A DNA stretch of 49,216 nt from Flavobacterium sp. ZT3R18 (GCF_007097385.1 NZ_VJZS01000005.1:1-49216); one strand, 5' to 3'; numbered from the stretch's first letter, positions 1 through 8,175 are shown. Notes: a model not told the origin generated them from the sequence alone. Program-made: numbers and translations.

Positions 1-285
1 CCCTACCCATCGTAGCCTTGGTAAGCCGTTACCTTACCAACTAGCTAATGGGACGCATGCTCATCTTTTACCGTTGTAACTTTAATATTGTGTTGATGCC
101 AACTCAATATACTATGAGGTATTAATCCAAATTTCTCTGGGCTATCCCTCTGTAAAAGGTAGATTGCATACGCGTTACGCACCCGTGCGCCGGTCTCTAA
201 ATCCGAAGACTTATACCCCTCGACTTGCATGTGTTAAGCCTGCCGCTAGCGTTCATCCTGAGCCAGGATCAAACTCTTCATCGTA
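1..285 (-). rRNA. 16S ribosomal RNA, 5' end (partial)
   Basis: Read on the minus strand, positions 277 down to 243 give the nearly universal 16S start (AGAGTTTGATCCTGGCTCAG and onward), followed by a Bacteroidota-like helix-6 to helix-11 region. The gene runs off the left edge, so only about 280 of roughly 1,500 bases are present. The mature 5' end is estimated 5-10 bases upstream of the AGAGTTTGAT sequence. Any open reading frame here is spurious. Confidence 0.98.
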
Positions 286-380
286 TATTATGCGAACTAA
301 ATAAATTTAATTCTTTTTGTATTTGACTGAAGGTCTAGTGGTTTTTTCTAATCTCTCGATTCTATTACTCTTATTCTTTT

Positions 381-401
381 GTCTCGTCTTTTGGACGAGA
401 C
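381..401 (-). other. Hairpin in the 16S rRNA leader
   Basis: GTCTCGTC (381-388) is the exact complement of GACGAGAC (394-401) with a five-base loop. It lies between the nearest rrn promoter and the 16S 5' end, so it is transcribed in the pre-rRNA leader. It could serve processing or antitermination. That role is inferred from position only. Confidence 0.5.
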
Positions 402-525
402 GGCTGTCAATTCAATATGTCTAGGAACGTGTTTTCGACAAGCTCAAACACCTTTCGGATAATTTCTTTTTGTCTTTTATTTTTCGTCTCGTTTAACTCA
501 CATTGTGCGTTTCTCGAAGCGGGTG

Positions 526-556
526 CAAAACTACAACTTCTATTTCTAACTGGCAA
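526..556 (-). promoter_or_regulatory. rrn promoter, gene-proximal copy
   Basis: On the minus strand this reads TTG, 20 bases, then TAGTTTTG, matching the Bacteroidota sigma-A pattern TTG / TAnnTTTG. It continues as CACCCGC (519-525), the same start-site sequence seen in the two upstream copies and at tRNA-Lys. It is about 240 bases upstream of the 16S gene. Confidence 0.8.
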
Positions 557-649
557 GAACTTTTTGAAGTTTTTTTTTGAAAATTTAATTTCGTTTTCTT
601 CTCGTTTTCTTAGCAGTCTATCAAGGAACGTTGCGCGTTTAGCGGGGTG

Positions 650-680
650 CAAAAGTAACTTTCATTTTCGAATCTCACAA
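650..680 (-). promoter_or_regulatory. rrn promoter, middle copy
   Basis: The minus strand reads TTG, a 20-base spacer, TACTTTTG and then CACCCCGC. It is a second copy of the promoter unit, 124 bases upstream of the gene-proximal one. The flanking A-rich upstream sequence (TTCAAAAA repeated) is also shared between the two copies. Confidence 0.78.
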
Positions 681-770
681 GCTTTTTGAAATCTTTTTTG
701 AAAATAAATTTCCAGTATTAATTCGTTTGGCTTGTCAATCTGTTAATGAACGTATGCGTTGTTGCGGGTG

Positions 771-800
771 CAAAAGTAGTGGGTTTATTCGCGTAAACAA
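771..800 (-). promoter_or_regulatory. rrn promoter, distal copy
   Basis: The minus strand reads TTG, a 19-base spacer, TACTTTTG and CACCCGC. It is the third copy of the unit, 121 bases upstream of the middle promoter, and is again preceded by an A/T-rich stretch that could act as an UP-like element. Confidence 0.75.
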
Positions 801-1131
801 TACTTTTCACAACCTTTTTTTAAGCTTTTCGTAAAGTTGTTTTTAAGCGGCTGGTTTGTTGGAGGTTACAAATGGTACTTTTAAGAGTTTACGATTGTTT
901 TGTAGCCGTTTTTGACAATTCGATCCGTTTTGCTTGGGTTTGAGGATTGGACTAGGCTTACCGGAGTCTGGATGGGACGCGGATTTTGCGGATTCACTAA
1001 AGCAAAAACACGGATGGGCGCGGATTTTTACTCAAAATTGCTTCCCCTATATATAAGGTGTAGCTTTTTCATACTCTCCTATATATAGTACATCTTTTTT
1101 ACAGTCAACTTTCTTATAAGAACTCATGCCC

Positions 1132-1218
1132 TAGCCCTGATAGAAGCGGTATCCTTTTTTTGAGGCGATTTTTCTTCGCCTCAAAAAAAGATACAAGCGA
1201 ATAGCAGGAAATAGCTCC
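1132..1218 (+). ncRNA. Putative structured RNA or folded repeat upstream of thrS
   Basis: A central hairpin pairs 1150-1168 with 1176-1193 almost perfectly (TATC, a run of T, GAGGCGA against TCGCCTC, a run of A, GATA). It is enclosed by CCTG/CAGG and AGC/GCT pairs. Between the stems lie the unpaired sequences ATAGAAGCGG and CAAGCGAATAG. The same two loop sequences, in the same order, occur in the element at 43655-43770. I recall similar sequences as common in flavobacterial intergenic regions. Whether it is a transcribed RNA, a terminator or a mobile repeat cannot be told from one genome segment. Confidence 0.45.
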
Positions 1219-1309
1219 TAATCATTTAAATTCGGCTTTACATTCCAGTACACATTTAGCACCCAAATCGGTTTTTACACCTATATATAAAACAAACCTT
1301 ATATATCTA

Positions 1310-1340
1310 TTGTGTGTGTTTTGCTAATACTTTATATTTG
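1310..1340 (+). promoter_or_regulatory. Promoter of the thrS-infC-rpmI-rplT group
   Basis: TTG (1310-1312), a 20-base spacer and TATATTTG (1333-1340), followed by CACTC, 21 bases before the thrS ATG. This matches the Bacteroidota housekeeping promoter pattern and implies a 5' leader of only about 15 bases. Confidence 0.8.
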
Positions 1341-1361
1341 CACTCTTAAATATATAAAACA

Positions 1362-3308
1362 ATGATTAAGATTACTTTGCCCGACGGGTCAGTTAAAGAG
1401 TTTTCTCCCGCAGTAACTCCTATGGATGTTGCAAAAAGCATCAGTGAAGGATTTGCCAGAAATGTGATTTCGGCTTCTTTTGACGGTACAACTATTGAAA
1501 CAACAACACCATTGACGACGGACGGCAGCCTTACATTGTACACCTGGAATGATGCTGATGGCAAGAAAGCTTTCTGGCACTCGACTTCGCACGTTATGGC
1601 GCAAGTACTTGAGGAAATATATCCCGGAATACAATTAACTCTTGGGCCTGCGATTTCGAACGGCTTCTATTATGATGTAGATTTTGGAGACCAAAAGATT
1701 TCGGACGCTGATTTTAAGAAAATTGAAGACCGAGTTCTTGAAATTTCAAGAGGAAAACACGAATTTAAATTACGTCCTGTTTCTAAAGCAGAGGCATTGG
1801 AAATATACAAAGACAATGTTTACAAAACAGAACTGATAACCAATCTTGAAGACGGAACTATCACTTTTTGTGATCATTCTACCTTTACTGACTTATGCCG
1901 TGGAGGTCATATTCCGAATACAGGAATCATCAAAGCAATGAAAGTGATGAGTGTTGCCGGAGCTTATTGGAGAGGTGATGAAAAAAATAAACAGTTAACT
2001 CGCGTTTACGGAACATCTTTCCCGAAACAAAAAGACTTAACTGAATACCTAGAATTACTTGAAGAAGCGAAACGTCGTGACCATAGAAAACTAGGAAAAG
2101 AACTGGAATTGTTTGCTTTTTCACAAAAAGTTGGTGCTGGTTTACCATTATGGTTACCAAAAGGAGCTGCTTTGAGAGATCGATTGGAGCAATTTTTGAA
2201 AAAAGCACAGAAAAAAGCAGGTTACGAGCAAGTTGTTACCCCACATATTGGACAGAAAGAATTGTATGTAACTTCTGGGCATTATGCCAAATACGGAGCG
2301 GATAGTTTTCAACCGATCAATACTCCCGCTGAAGGAGAAGAGTTTTTATTGAAACCGATGAACTGCCCTCATCACTGTGAAATCTACAATGTAAGACCTT
2401 GGTCGTACAAAGATTTACCGAAGCGTTATGCTGAATTCGGAACCGTTTACAGATACGAACAAAGTGGTGAATTACACGGTTTGACTCGTGTACGTGGGTT
2501 TACTCAGGATGATGCACATATTTTTTGTACTCCGGAGCAATTGGACGAAGAGTTTAAAAAAGTAATTGACTTGGTACTTTATGTATTTGGTTCATTAGGT
2601 TTTGAAAACTTTACCGCTCAAATTTCATTAAGAGACAAAGAAAACAGAGATAAATACATCGGTTCTGACGAGAATTGGGAAAAAGCCGAAAATGCGATTA
2701 TCAATGCCGCTGCCGACAAAGGACTAAGTACTGTTGTAGAATACGGCGAGGCTGCTTTCTACGGTCCAAAACTGGATTTCATGGTAAAGGATGCTTTAGG
2801 CAGACAATGGCAATTAGGAACAATACAGGTAGATTACAACTTACCAGAGCGTTTTGAATTGACTTACAAAGGATCTGATAATGAATTACATAGGCCTGTG
2901 ATGATTCACAGAGCTCCATTTGGATCTATGGAACGATTTATTGCCATTTTATTAGAACACACAGCAGGAAATTTCCCACTTTGGTTAATGCCTGAGCAGG
3001 CAATTATACTGTCTTTGAGCGAGAAATATGAAATATATGCGAAAAAAGTTTTAAATCTGCTAGAAAATCACGAAATTCGCGCCCTAATTGACAACAGAAG
3101 TGAGACAATAGGGAAGAAAATTAGAGATGCAGAAATGCAGAAAATCCCGTTCATGCTGATTGTAGGTGAGGAAGAAGAGAAAAACGGAACCATTTCTATT
3201 CGTCGTCATGGTCAAGAAGGAAAAGGCAATATCAGCGTTACAATAGAGGAATTTGCTTCGATTGTTGACGAGGAAATCAAAAAAACATTAAAAGTATTTA
3301 CAGTTTAA
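1362..3308 (+). CDS. thrS: Threonine--tRNA ligase
   Basis: Cytoplasmic class II aminoacyl-tRNA synthetase that charges tRNA-Thr. At 648 residues it has the usual full length. Domains in order are an N-terminal TGS domain (about 1-62), an editing domain (about 65-225), the class II catalytic core (about 240-535) and the anticodon-binding domain (about 540-640). The zinc-binding Cys is visible in [10 protein letters not shown] near residue 335; further ligand positions lie in TQDDAHIF and in [11 protein letters not shown] near 512. The ATG was chosen because it follows a good promoter by 21 bases and begins the TGS domain (MIKITLPDG). It is first in a translation cluster, with infC starting 16 bases after its stop. 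Confidence 0.98.
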   Translation: MIKITLPDGSVKEFSPAVTPMDVAKSISEGFARNVISASFDGTTIETTTPLTTDGSLTLYTWNDADGKKAFWHSTSHVMAQVLEEIYPGIQLTLGPAISNGFYYDVDFGDQKISDADFKKIEDRVLEISRGKHEFKLRPVSKAEALEIYKDNVYKTELITNLEDGTITFCDHSTFTDLCRGGHIPNTGIIKAMKVMSVAGAYWRGDEKNKQLTRVYGTSFPKQKDLTEYLELLEEAKRRDHRKLGKELELFAFSQKVGAGLPLWLPKGAALRDRLEQFLKKAQKKAGYEQVVTPHIGQKELYVTSGHYAKYGADSFQPINTPAEGEEFLLKPMNCPHHCEIYNVRPWSYKDLPKRYAEFGTVYRYEQSGELHGLTRVRGFTQDDAHIFCTPEQLDEEFKKVIDLVLYVFGSLGFENFTAQISLRDKENRDKYIGSDENWEKAENAIINAAADKGLSTVVEYGEAAFYGPKLDFMVKDALGRQWQLGTIQVDYNLPERFELTYKGSDNELHRPVMIHRAPFGSMERFIAILLEHTAGNFPLWLMPEQAIILSLSEKYEIYAKKVLNLLENHEIRALIDNRSETIGKKIRDAEMQKIPFMLIVGEEEEKNGTISIRRHGQEGKGNISVTIEEFASIVDEEIKKTLKVFTV

Positions 3309-3324
3309 CTTAAATTATAAAGTC

Positions 3325-3882
3325 ATAGCAATAAGAAGCAACAGAGGTTATCAACCTCGCGTAGAAAAAAAGGATGCACACAGAATAAATAATTTTATTC
3401 GTGGTGTACAAGAAGTAAGACTTGTGGGTGAAAACATTGAGCCTGGAGTTTTTAAACTTGCAGAAGCTTTAAGATTAGCTGACCAATTTGAATTGGATTT
3501 AGTTGAGATTTCGCCAAACGCAGAGCCGCCAGTTTGTAAAATCATGGATTACAAGAAATTTGTTTACGAACAAAAGAAACGTGATAAAGTCCTGAAAGCA
3601 AAATCTACTCAGGTAGTGGTGAAAGAGATACGTTTTGGTCCTCAAACTGATGAGCATGATTACGAATTTAAGAGAAAGAATGCTGAAAAATTCTTGAAAG
3701 AAGGAGCTAAATTAAAAGCTTTTGTATTCTTTAAAGGACGTTCGATTATCTACAAAGATCAAGGGCAAATCTTGTTATTAAGATTGGCTACTGACTTAGA
3801 AGAGTATGGTAAAGTTGAAGCTATGCCTGTTCTTGAAGGAAAGAGAATGATTATGTTTATTGCTCCTAAGAAAAAGAAGTAA
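3325..3882 (+). CDS. infC: Translation initiation factor IF-3, ATA start
   Basis: IF-3 binds the 30S subunit, blocks premature 50S joining and checks start codons. The reading frame is open upstream of the first GTG (3424). The upstream codons give [20 protein letters not shown], a clear IF-3 N-terminus, so the real start is the ATA at 3325, translated as Met-Ala-Ile-Arg. That gives 185 residues, the normal length, whereas the GTG start would lose 33 residues of the N domain. The C domain (about 100-180, with [17 protein letters not shown]) binds the ribosome. A non-AUG start is the classical feature behind IF-3 autoregulation: low IF-3 permits initiation at its own rare codon. The poly-Lys end is typical for this group. 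Confidence 0.93.
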   Translation: MAIRSNRGYQPRVEKKDAHRINNFIRGVQEVRLVGENIEPGVFKLAEALRLADQFELDLVEISPNAEPPVCKIMDYKKFVYEQKKRDKVLKAKSTQVVVKEIRFGPQTDEHDYEFKRKNAEKFLKEGAKLKAFVFFKGRSIIYKDQGQILLLRLATDLEEYGKVEAMPVLEGKRMIMFIAPKKKK

Positions 3883-3985
3883 GAAGTTGGTAGTCGCAGT
3901 TTTCAGTTTTCAGACTGTAAACTGAGGATCGAGACTGAAAACTAAAAAATAAGTAAGTAAGAATAAATTAAAACACTAGGAAAAA
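3883..3985. repeat. Imperfect inverted repeat between infC and rpmI
   Basis: The spacer holds AGTTTTCAGTTTTCAGACTG facing GAGACTGAAAACT, giving an imperfect stem around 3897-3943. It could weaken transcription between infC and rpmI or adjust mRNA stability. The sequence resembles common short intergenic repeats of flavobacteria. Function unknown. Confidence 0.45.
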
Positions 3986-4183
3986 ATGCCTAAAATGAAA
4001 ACCAAATCTAGCGCCAAGAAACGTTTTAAAGTTACTGGTTCTGGAAAGATTAAAAGAAAGCATGCTTTTAAAAGTCACATCTTGACTAAAAAATCTAAAA
4101 AACGTAAATTAGCTTTGACTCACTCAGCGTTAGTTCACAAAACAGATATGAAAAGCATCAAACAACAATTAAGAATTATCTAA
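3986..4183 (+). CDS. rpmI: 50S ribosomal protein L35
   Basis: A 65-residue, strongly basic ribosomal protein of the large subunit. The start [14 protein letters not shown] and the [15 protein letters not shown] segment are diagnostic for L35. It sits between infC and rplT, the usual order in bacteria, and is probably co-transcribed with both. No Shine-Dalgarno sequence is evident, as is normal in Bacteroidota. The 103-base spacer from infC is longer than usual and carries an inverted repeat. Confidence 0.97.
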   Translation: MPKMKTKSSAKKRFKVTGSGKIKRKHAFKSHILTKKSKKRKLALTHSALVHKTDMKSIKQQLRII

Positions 4184-4356
4184 ATTAGTAACTAGTAATT
4201 AGCCATTAGTAATTAGCTTCAAGCTAATCACCAATCACTATTTTCTAATCACTAAAAAATTCTTTAGGTTAAAACAAATTTAATAACCTTGGAGTATGGC
4301 TTTTAAGTTCCTTTGATTTAATTCAGGACGCCTGCTACAAAAAAAACAATACAATT
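4184..4356 (+). promoter_or_regulatory. rpmI-rplT spacer with small hairpin; possible leader of rplT
   Basis: This spacer of 173 bases starts with repeated ATTAGTAATTAG units and a hairpin pairing ATTAGC (4212-4217) with GCTAAT (4223-4228). It then has a more complex segment (about 4270-4345, from TTAGGTTAAAAC to GACGCCTGCTAC). L20 represses its own operon by binding mRNA structure in other bacteria. The unusually long spacer could be such a site, but no match to a known leader was established. Confidence 0.3.
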
Positions 4357-4701
4357 ATGCCAAGATCGGTAAATTCAGTTGCAAAAAGAGCAAGAAGAAA
4401 AAAAATAATGAAGCAAGCCAAAGGTTTCTTTGGTAGACGTAAAAACGTTTGGACAGTTGCTAAGAATGCGGTAGAGAAAGCAATGTGCTACGCTTACCGT
4501 GATAGAAAAGTGAATAAAAGAAATTTCCGTGCATTATGGATTCAACGTATCAACGCTGGAGCTAGATTGGAAGGAATGTCTTATTCTCAATTCATGGGTA
4601 AAGTAAAAGCTAACGGAATCGAATTGAACCGTAAAGTTCTTGCAGATTTAGCGATGAATCACCCAGAAGCTTTCAAAGCAGTACTTAATAAAGTAAAATA
4701 A
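4357..4701 (+). CDS. rplT: 50S ribosomal protein L20
   Basis: L20 binds 23S rRNA early in 50S assembly. The 114-residue length and sequence ([20 protein letters not shown], then [20 protein letters not shown], and a C-terminal globular half) are typical. It closes the thrS-infC-rpmI-rplT group and is followed by a strong terminator at 4738-4768. Its last 20 codons, the downstream spacer and the terminator recur in degraded form at 8050-8175, which marks the right edge of the next segment. Confidence 0.98.
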   Translation: MPRSVNSVAKRARRKKIMKQAKGFFGRRKNVWTVAKNAVEKAMCYAYRDRKVNKRNFRALWIQRINAGARLEGMSYSQFMGKVKANGIELNRKVLADLAMNHPEAFKAVLNKVK

Positions 4702-4737
4702 ACGTTTTATAAACTCAATTTATAATTACTTACTTAT

Positions 4738-4768
4738 AAAAAAACCCAATCTCACGATTGGGTTTTTT
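4738..4768 (+). terminator. Terminator after rplT (bidirectional)
   Basis: AAAAACCCAATC (4740-4751) pairs with GATTGGGTTTTT (4756-4767) around a four-base loop, with a T run on either strand. It can end the thrS-rplT transcript and the converging minus-strand operon that ends at 4812. Confidence 0.9.
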
Positions 4769-4811
4769 GTTTCTAATAATTGAACGTTCAAAAGCTGTAG
4801 TTCTAAATAAG

Positions 4812-5849
4812 CTATTTATCAATAACTACCTTTGCAGTAAATGAAGAAATTACCGTGGTATCAGAGTCACTTTTAGTTCCATAAATTCCTAATACATTAT
4901 TTCTGTACACTGTGTTCGCACTTGTAATACCTGAGTTAGGAAAATCAACATCAGTCCAATTTGCTTCCCCGAATGATCCGTCAGAATTTCGATTTACAGA
5001 GACAAACGAAGCACCACTACCCTCTCCACTTACGGCTAACCAATCAGCTGGCATATTATACCCTTTATCTTGCGAAACTGTAATTCCTTCAAAATGGGTA
5101 ATTATAGACAAAATTGTTTCATTGTTATAACTAAACGATTTTAAATTACTTATACTTTTTGTTTTAGCATCATAATCCACGAGGAATGCTTGGCTCAATT
5201 TACCAAGTTTAAGACTGGAATAGCCTCCTGCTAATGTATAGCTATTGCCTCCATTATGCCAGATCCCATACAATGTGTTGGTTATTGAATCTGGCAATAT
5301 AAATTCAGTGTATTCTTTAGTGGCAACATCATATATAAAAGCGTAACCGTTTTTATCATTCTCCACATCATAGTTACCAACGGCCAATCCTCCCATTATG
5401 CTATGAACAAAAACGTTATTTGTATTCCCTCCATTAGGAGATACCTGTATCCAAGTTCCAGAACCATCTATAGGCCCTTCATAATAAAACCCTAGGTTCC
5501 CACTTGGCGCTTTACCAGTAGCTGTTGTTGTTTTATACGAGCCAACTAATTGTATGGCTCCATTCGGCCCGTTATTTGGCCCATAACATGAAGTATTGGT
5601 AACTATTTCAGATCCTATGCTCGGAAAATTAACGACATGCCATTCCCCATCTTTACCGTTACCCTTAAGTGGTCCCTTATAAATTAATCCCTGCATAACA
5701 TTATTTTGGCCTAACAAGCTACCTGAAATATATACATTTTCCGACTCTGAAACACCTCTTATTCCTTGAATGGTTGTTTGTCCAGTGGCAGGATTATTGA
5801 AATCCTGATAATTTACGGTATTAACTTCTTGATCTATATTTTGTGACAT
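4812..5849 (-). CDS. Propeller-like protein of unknown function, no signal peptide
   Basis: A 345-residue protein that I do not recognise. It has Gly/Asn/Ser-rich, aromatic-spaced repeats such as YKGPLKGNGKDGEWHVVNFP, then YYEGPIDGSGTWIQVSP and MGGLAVGNYD. Each pairs a GPxxGxGxW strand with a following G-x-Y strand, which suggests a beta-propeller or similar beta-repeat fold. The ATG at 5849 (MSQNIDQEVN) is preferred over an in-frame TTG at 5882. There is no signal peptide or membrane segment. It is the second gene of a two-gene operon, 50 bases after the sulfatase. The pair lies inside a segment bounded by duplicated rplT ends. Binding or a structural role is a guess. Confidence 0.75.
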   Translation of the reverse strand: MSQNIDQEVNTVNYQDFNNPATGQTTIQGIRGVSESENVYISGSLLGQNNVMQGLIYKGPLKGNGKDGEWHVVNFPSIGSEIVTNTSCYGPNNGPNGAIQLVGSYKTTTATGKAPSGNLGFYYEGPIDGSGTWIQVSPNGGNTNNVFVHSIMGGLAVGNYDVENDKNGYAFIYDVATKEYTEFILPDSITNTLYGIWHNGGNSYTLAGGYSSLKLGKLSQAFLVDYDAKTKSISNLKSFSYNNETILSIITHFEGITVSQDKGYNMPADWLAVSGEGSGASFVSVNRNSDGSFGEANWTDVDFPNSGITSANTVYRNNVLGIYGTKSDSDTTVISSFTAKVVIDK

Positions 5850-5899
5850 AATGTATTGTTTTTTAACGTTAATGATTTTCAAATTTCTCTTTGAATATT

Positions 5900-7432
5900 C
5901 TAGTTAAATTTCACGGTACTAAAAACATCTGAAGGAGCATTTACCCATAGTTTTTCTACTTCAAGTTCATGTAATTGTCGTTCTAAGTCCCTTCTAATTT
6001 CACTGTATGCTGGATCATAAGCAAGATTGGTAACTTCTAATGGATCGTTTACCAAATCATACAGTTCGTACTGTTTAAAATAAGCAGTTGATGCATCAAA
6101 ATAATAATCGAATTTCCACTTTTCAGTTCTGATGCAACGAATACGGTTAGCAGCTCTTACGATTGTCCAATTGCTATTCGAACCCGCCTTAATGTCGTCA
6201 TACGTAAACAATATGCTATCCTGAACAGACGTACCATCCTCCATTATAGGTAGTAAACTAGTACCGGCAAGTCCTGTAGGTGGATTTGATACATTTGCTA
6301 TATCAATGAATGTTGGCATAATATCTGCCAGTGTGGCTAATGCCATAGATTGCTTTATACCGTGGTCTTTAAATAAAATAGGATTCGAAATTACTAGCGG
6401 TACTCTTAATGCTTCTTCGTACGCCACGAAAGTTTTCTGACGCAATCCACCATGAGCAAGTCCCATTTCACCGTGATCTGATGTAAAAGTAACAATTGCA
6501 GAATCCGCTAATTTTTCTCCATTCTCATCTTCTTTGTATAATTCTTTAATCAAATAGCCAATTTCCTTGTCAACATGGCTTAATAAATAACCATAGAAAT
6601 TAATGTAATTCAGTTTTTCTTCTGGAGTAGCTATAGCGCCTAAACCTAGAGCCATGTTAATTAGAATTTGTTCTTGAGCCATGGGCTTTTTGCTTTCAAG
6701 CAAATTTTCATTTACTGTAGCAGGAAGTCCAATTTCTCTACCCGACCAACTATCCGGATGGTATCCTGAAGTACCTGCAGTGTTTGGATAAGCTAGAACA
6801 TCATGTGGATTAACAAGCGAAAGAATAAGACAGTAAGGTTTATGATCTCCTTTAGCTCTTTTTGCCTTTACTTCTTTCAAGTATTGTATTGCTTCAGCAG
6901 TATACCTTGCATCATGGTTCGCATATCCTCCCCCAAAATTTAGTGGATTAACATCTTCCCCAGCATCTGGAGCTATCCAACCCATTGCACCAAATAAAGA
7001 AATATCTGCCGCAGTTAGATCTCCGTAATTGGTCTTAGTCCCATTGGGAGCAACTCCTTTACTCATGTGCCATTTACCTCTGTATTGTACATCATATCCA
7101 TCTGCCCAAAGCGTATTCATTATATTCGGCACAGTATTAGCTAGTGTTGGTTCTTGAGGTGATAAAAGCCCTCCTTCTGTTAAAGTTTGGCTAACCCCAT
7201 GTTTAGCAGGATATACCCCTGTAAATAAAGTTGAGCGACTTGGAGAACACATACAAGTGTTACAAAAAGCCCTATCAAAACTGAATCCATTCTTTTTAAG
7301 GAACGTAAGAGTAGGAAGGTTTTTTTCTTCCCATCCAGGCGGAAAATGTTGTGTGGCGCGTTGCTCATCTGTAATAATAAGAATCATGTCTGGCTGTTCG
7401 CCAACTTGCTTTAATTTTTGTTTAAAATTCAT
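5900..7432 (-). CDS. Sulfatase of the formylglycine type, no signal peptide
   Basis: A 510-residue member of the alkaline-phosphatase/sulfatase superfamily that should hydrolyse a sulfate ester. Visible active-site features are the metal-binding TDEQ (residues 21-24), the maturation motif C62-S-P-S-R66 (Cys is converted to formylglycine by a sulfatase-maturing enzyme), GKWHMSKG near 120, and TSDHGEMGLAHGG near 317 with the second metal ligands. Most Bacteroidota sulfatases carry a Sec or lipoprotein signal. This one begins MNFKQKLKQVGEQPD and is predicted cytosolic or exported by another path. The substrate is unknown, and no maturase gene is present in the window. It is the first gene of an operon with the propeller-like protein. 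Confidence 0.9.
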   Translation of the reverse strand: MNFKQKLKQVGEQPDMILIITDEQRATQHFPPGWEEKNLPTLTFLKKNGFSFDRAFCNTCMCSPSRSTLFTGVYPAKHGVSQTLTEGGLLSPQEPTLANTVPNIMNTLWADGYDVQYRGKWHMSKGVAPNGTKTNYGDLTAADISLFGAMGWIAPDAGEDVNPLNFGGGYANHDARYTAEAIQYLKEVKAKRAKGDHKPYCLILSLVNPHDVLAYPNTAGTSGYHPDSWSGREIGLPATVNENLLESKKPMAQEQILINMALGLGAIATPEEKLNYINFYGYLLSHVDKEIGYLIKELYKEDENGEKLADSAIVTFTSDHGEMGLAHGGLRQKTFVAYEEALRVPLVISNPILFKDHGIKQSMALATLADIMPTFIDIANVSNPPTGLAGTSLLPIMEDGTSVQDSILFTYDDIKAGSNSNWTIVRAANRIRCIRTEKWKFDYYFDASTAYFKQYELYDLVNDPLEVTNLAYDPAYSEIRRDLERQLHELEVEKLWVNAPSDVFSTVKFN

Positions 7433-7874
7433 TGTTGATTGTTTTAAAATTATTAAATAAAAAGTCCATTTATGTATATCTTACTGTTTGTTTATATCAT
7501 TTATGGTTTTTAACTAATCTAAAAAATCAGTTGCTTTTAAAATATTTTTAAGAAGTTAAACACGTATCCTCTGATAACTCCATGTGTTTTTCCTCTCCGA
7601 ATAAAGAGTATATCAATATGGGATCGTTATCAAAATTACAATTAGATGTTTCACTACTCTTTCAGATGTTGTAATGGTGCTTTCGAAGGCGAAAAGAATA
7701 GTTTAAAAACTAAATGTAGGGAGTAAATATCTGTGTGTTCCTGCAAAACTAATGTGGGTACAATCGTTGCCCCATGGATTTTATACTATCAATATTTTTT
7801 GACAACCCCTAATTGTTATTTATCAGCATCAATTAAACAAGAATAAAGAAATAACAATTAAACCACCCCACATA

Positions 7875-7894
7875 ACGTATAAATACCTGTTTTT
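7875..7894 (-). promoter_or_regulatory. 20-bp candidate operator (copy 1)
   Basis: Read on the minus strand this is AAAAACAGGTATTTATACGT, identical over 20 bases to 23621-23640 on the plus strand. Both copies point toward the gene group they precede: here the sulfatase operon 442 bases on, there the tail-collar gene 62 bases on. The core is an imperfect palindrome, as expected for a dimeric regulator. Confidence 0.5.
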
Positions 7895-7985
7895 CAGACA
7901 AAAAGATATAATTTACAAGCAAAATTAAATTCTCTTCAACTTCGAAACATATTTATATCTTAAGAAAACGATGTGAAAAAGAATT

Positions 7986-8014
7986 TTAATTAAGGAATGT
8001 CTTTCCTTAATTAA
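7986..8014. repeat. Perfect 12-bp hairpin
   Basis: TTAATTAAGGAA (7986-7997) and its exact complement (8003-8014) are separated by TGTCT. There is no T run after it, so it is a weak terminator candidate at best. It sits 36 bases before the degraded rplT copy and may belong to the junction of the inserted segment. Confidence 0.5.
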
Positions 8015-8049
8015 CACGTAAAGTAAAAACTACAAGATCAATATCGAAC

Positions 8050-8175
8050 GCAGGTTTAACAACCAATCACTCAGAAGCTTTCAAAGAAGTAGTTAATAAA
8101 GGAAGTAATGTTTTACAAACTCAATTTAGAATTACTTACGTATAAAAAAACCCAATCTTTCGATTGGGTTTTTTG
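8050..8175 (+). pseudogene. Degraded copy of the rplT 3' end and its terminator
   Basis: These bases align with 4642-4769 (end of rplT, spacer and terminator). From AATCAC onward I count about 13 substitutions and a 2-base gap in about 112 columns, near 87% identity. Translated in the matching frame, the copy reads AGLTTNHSEAFKEVVNKGSN against [19 protein letters not shown] in L20, so it is a true gene remnant and not a chance terminator match. It lacks the L20 stop codon and the first 94 residues. It marks the right boundary of the 4812-8050 segment as a direct repeat. Confidence 0.85.
8144..8174. terminator. Second copy of the rplT-type terminator
   Basis: AAAAACCCAATC (8146-8157) pairs with GATTGGGTTTTT (8162-8173). 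It is the same stem as 4738-4768 with a changed loop. It now serves the minus-strand porin gene, which ends at 8195. Confidence 0.85.

Larger units (their letters stand above)
286..1361. other. Long gene-free region between the rrn operon and thrS
   Basis: No credible protein gene was found. The left half holds the rrn leader and three promoters, all minus strand and listed separately. About 955-1035 contains two imperfect copies of a GATGGGACGCGGATTTT-like sequence, a common kind of intergenic filler. About 1048-1095 and 1280-1306 carry repeated CTATATATA stretches. Positions 1132-1218 form a foldable element and 1310-1340 the thrS promoter, both listed separately. Confidence 0.7.
7433..8049. 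other. Gene-free stretch with two inverted repeats and a 20-bp motif
   Basis: No coding frame is supported over these 617 bases. It contains a 12-bp stem at 7810-7821/7849-7860 (TAATTGTTATTT), a perfect 12-bp hairpin at 7986-8014 (TTAATTAAGGAA, five-base loop) and the 20-bp motif at 7875-7894, which is listed separately. The sulfatase operon promoter must lie here, but I could not place it convincingly. Confidence 0.6.

Noticed and set aside
417..689. A 90-codon plus-strand frame and an 81-codon minus-strand frame upstream of 16S
   Set aside because: They overlap the repeated rrn promoter units and leader, which explain the sequence better.
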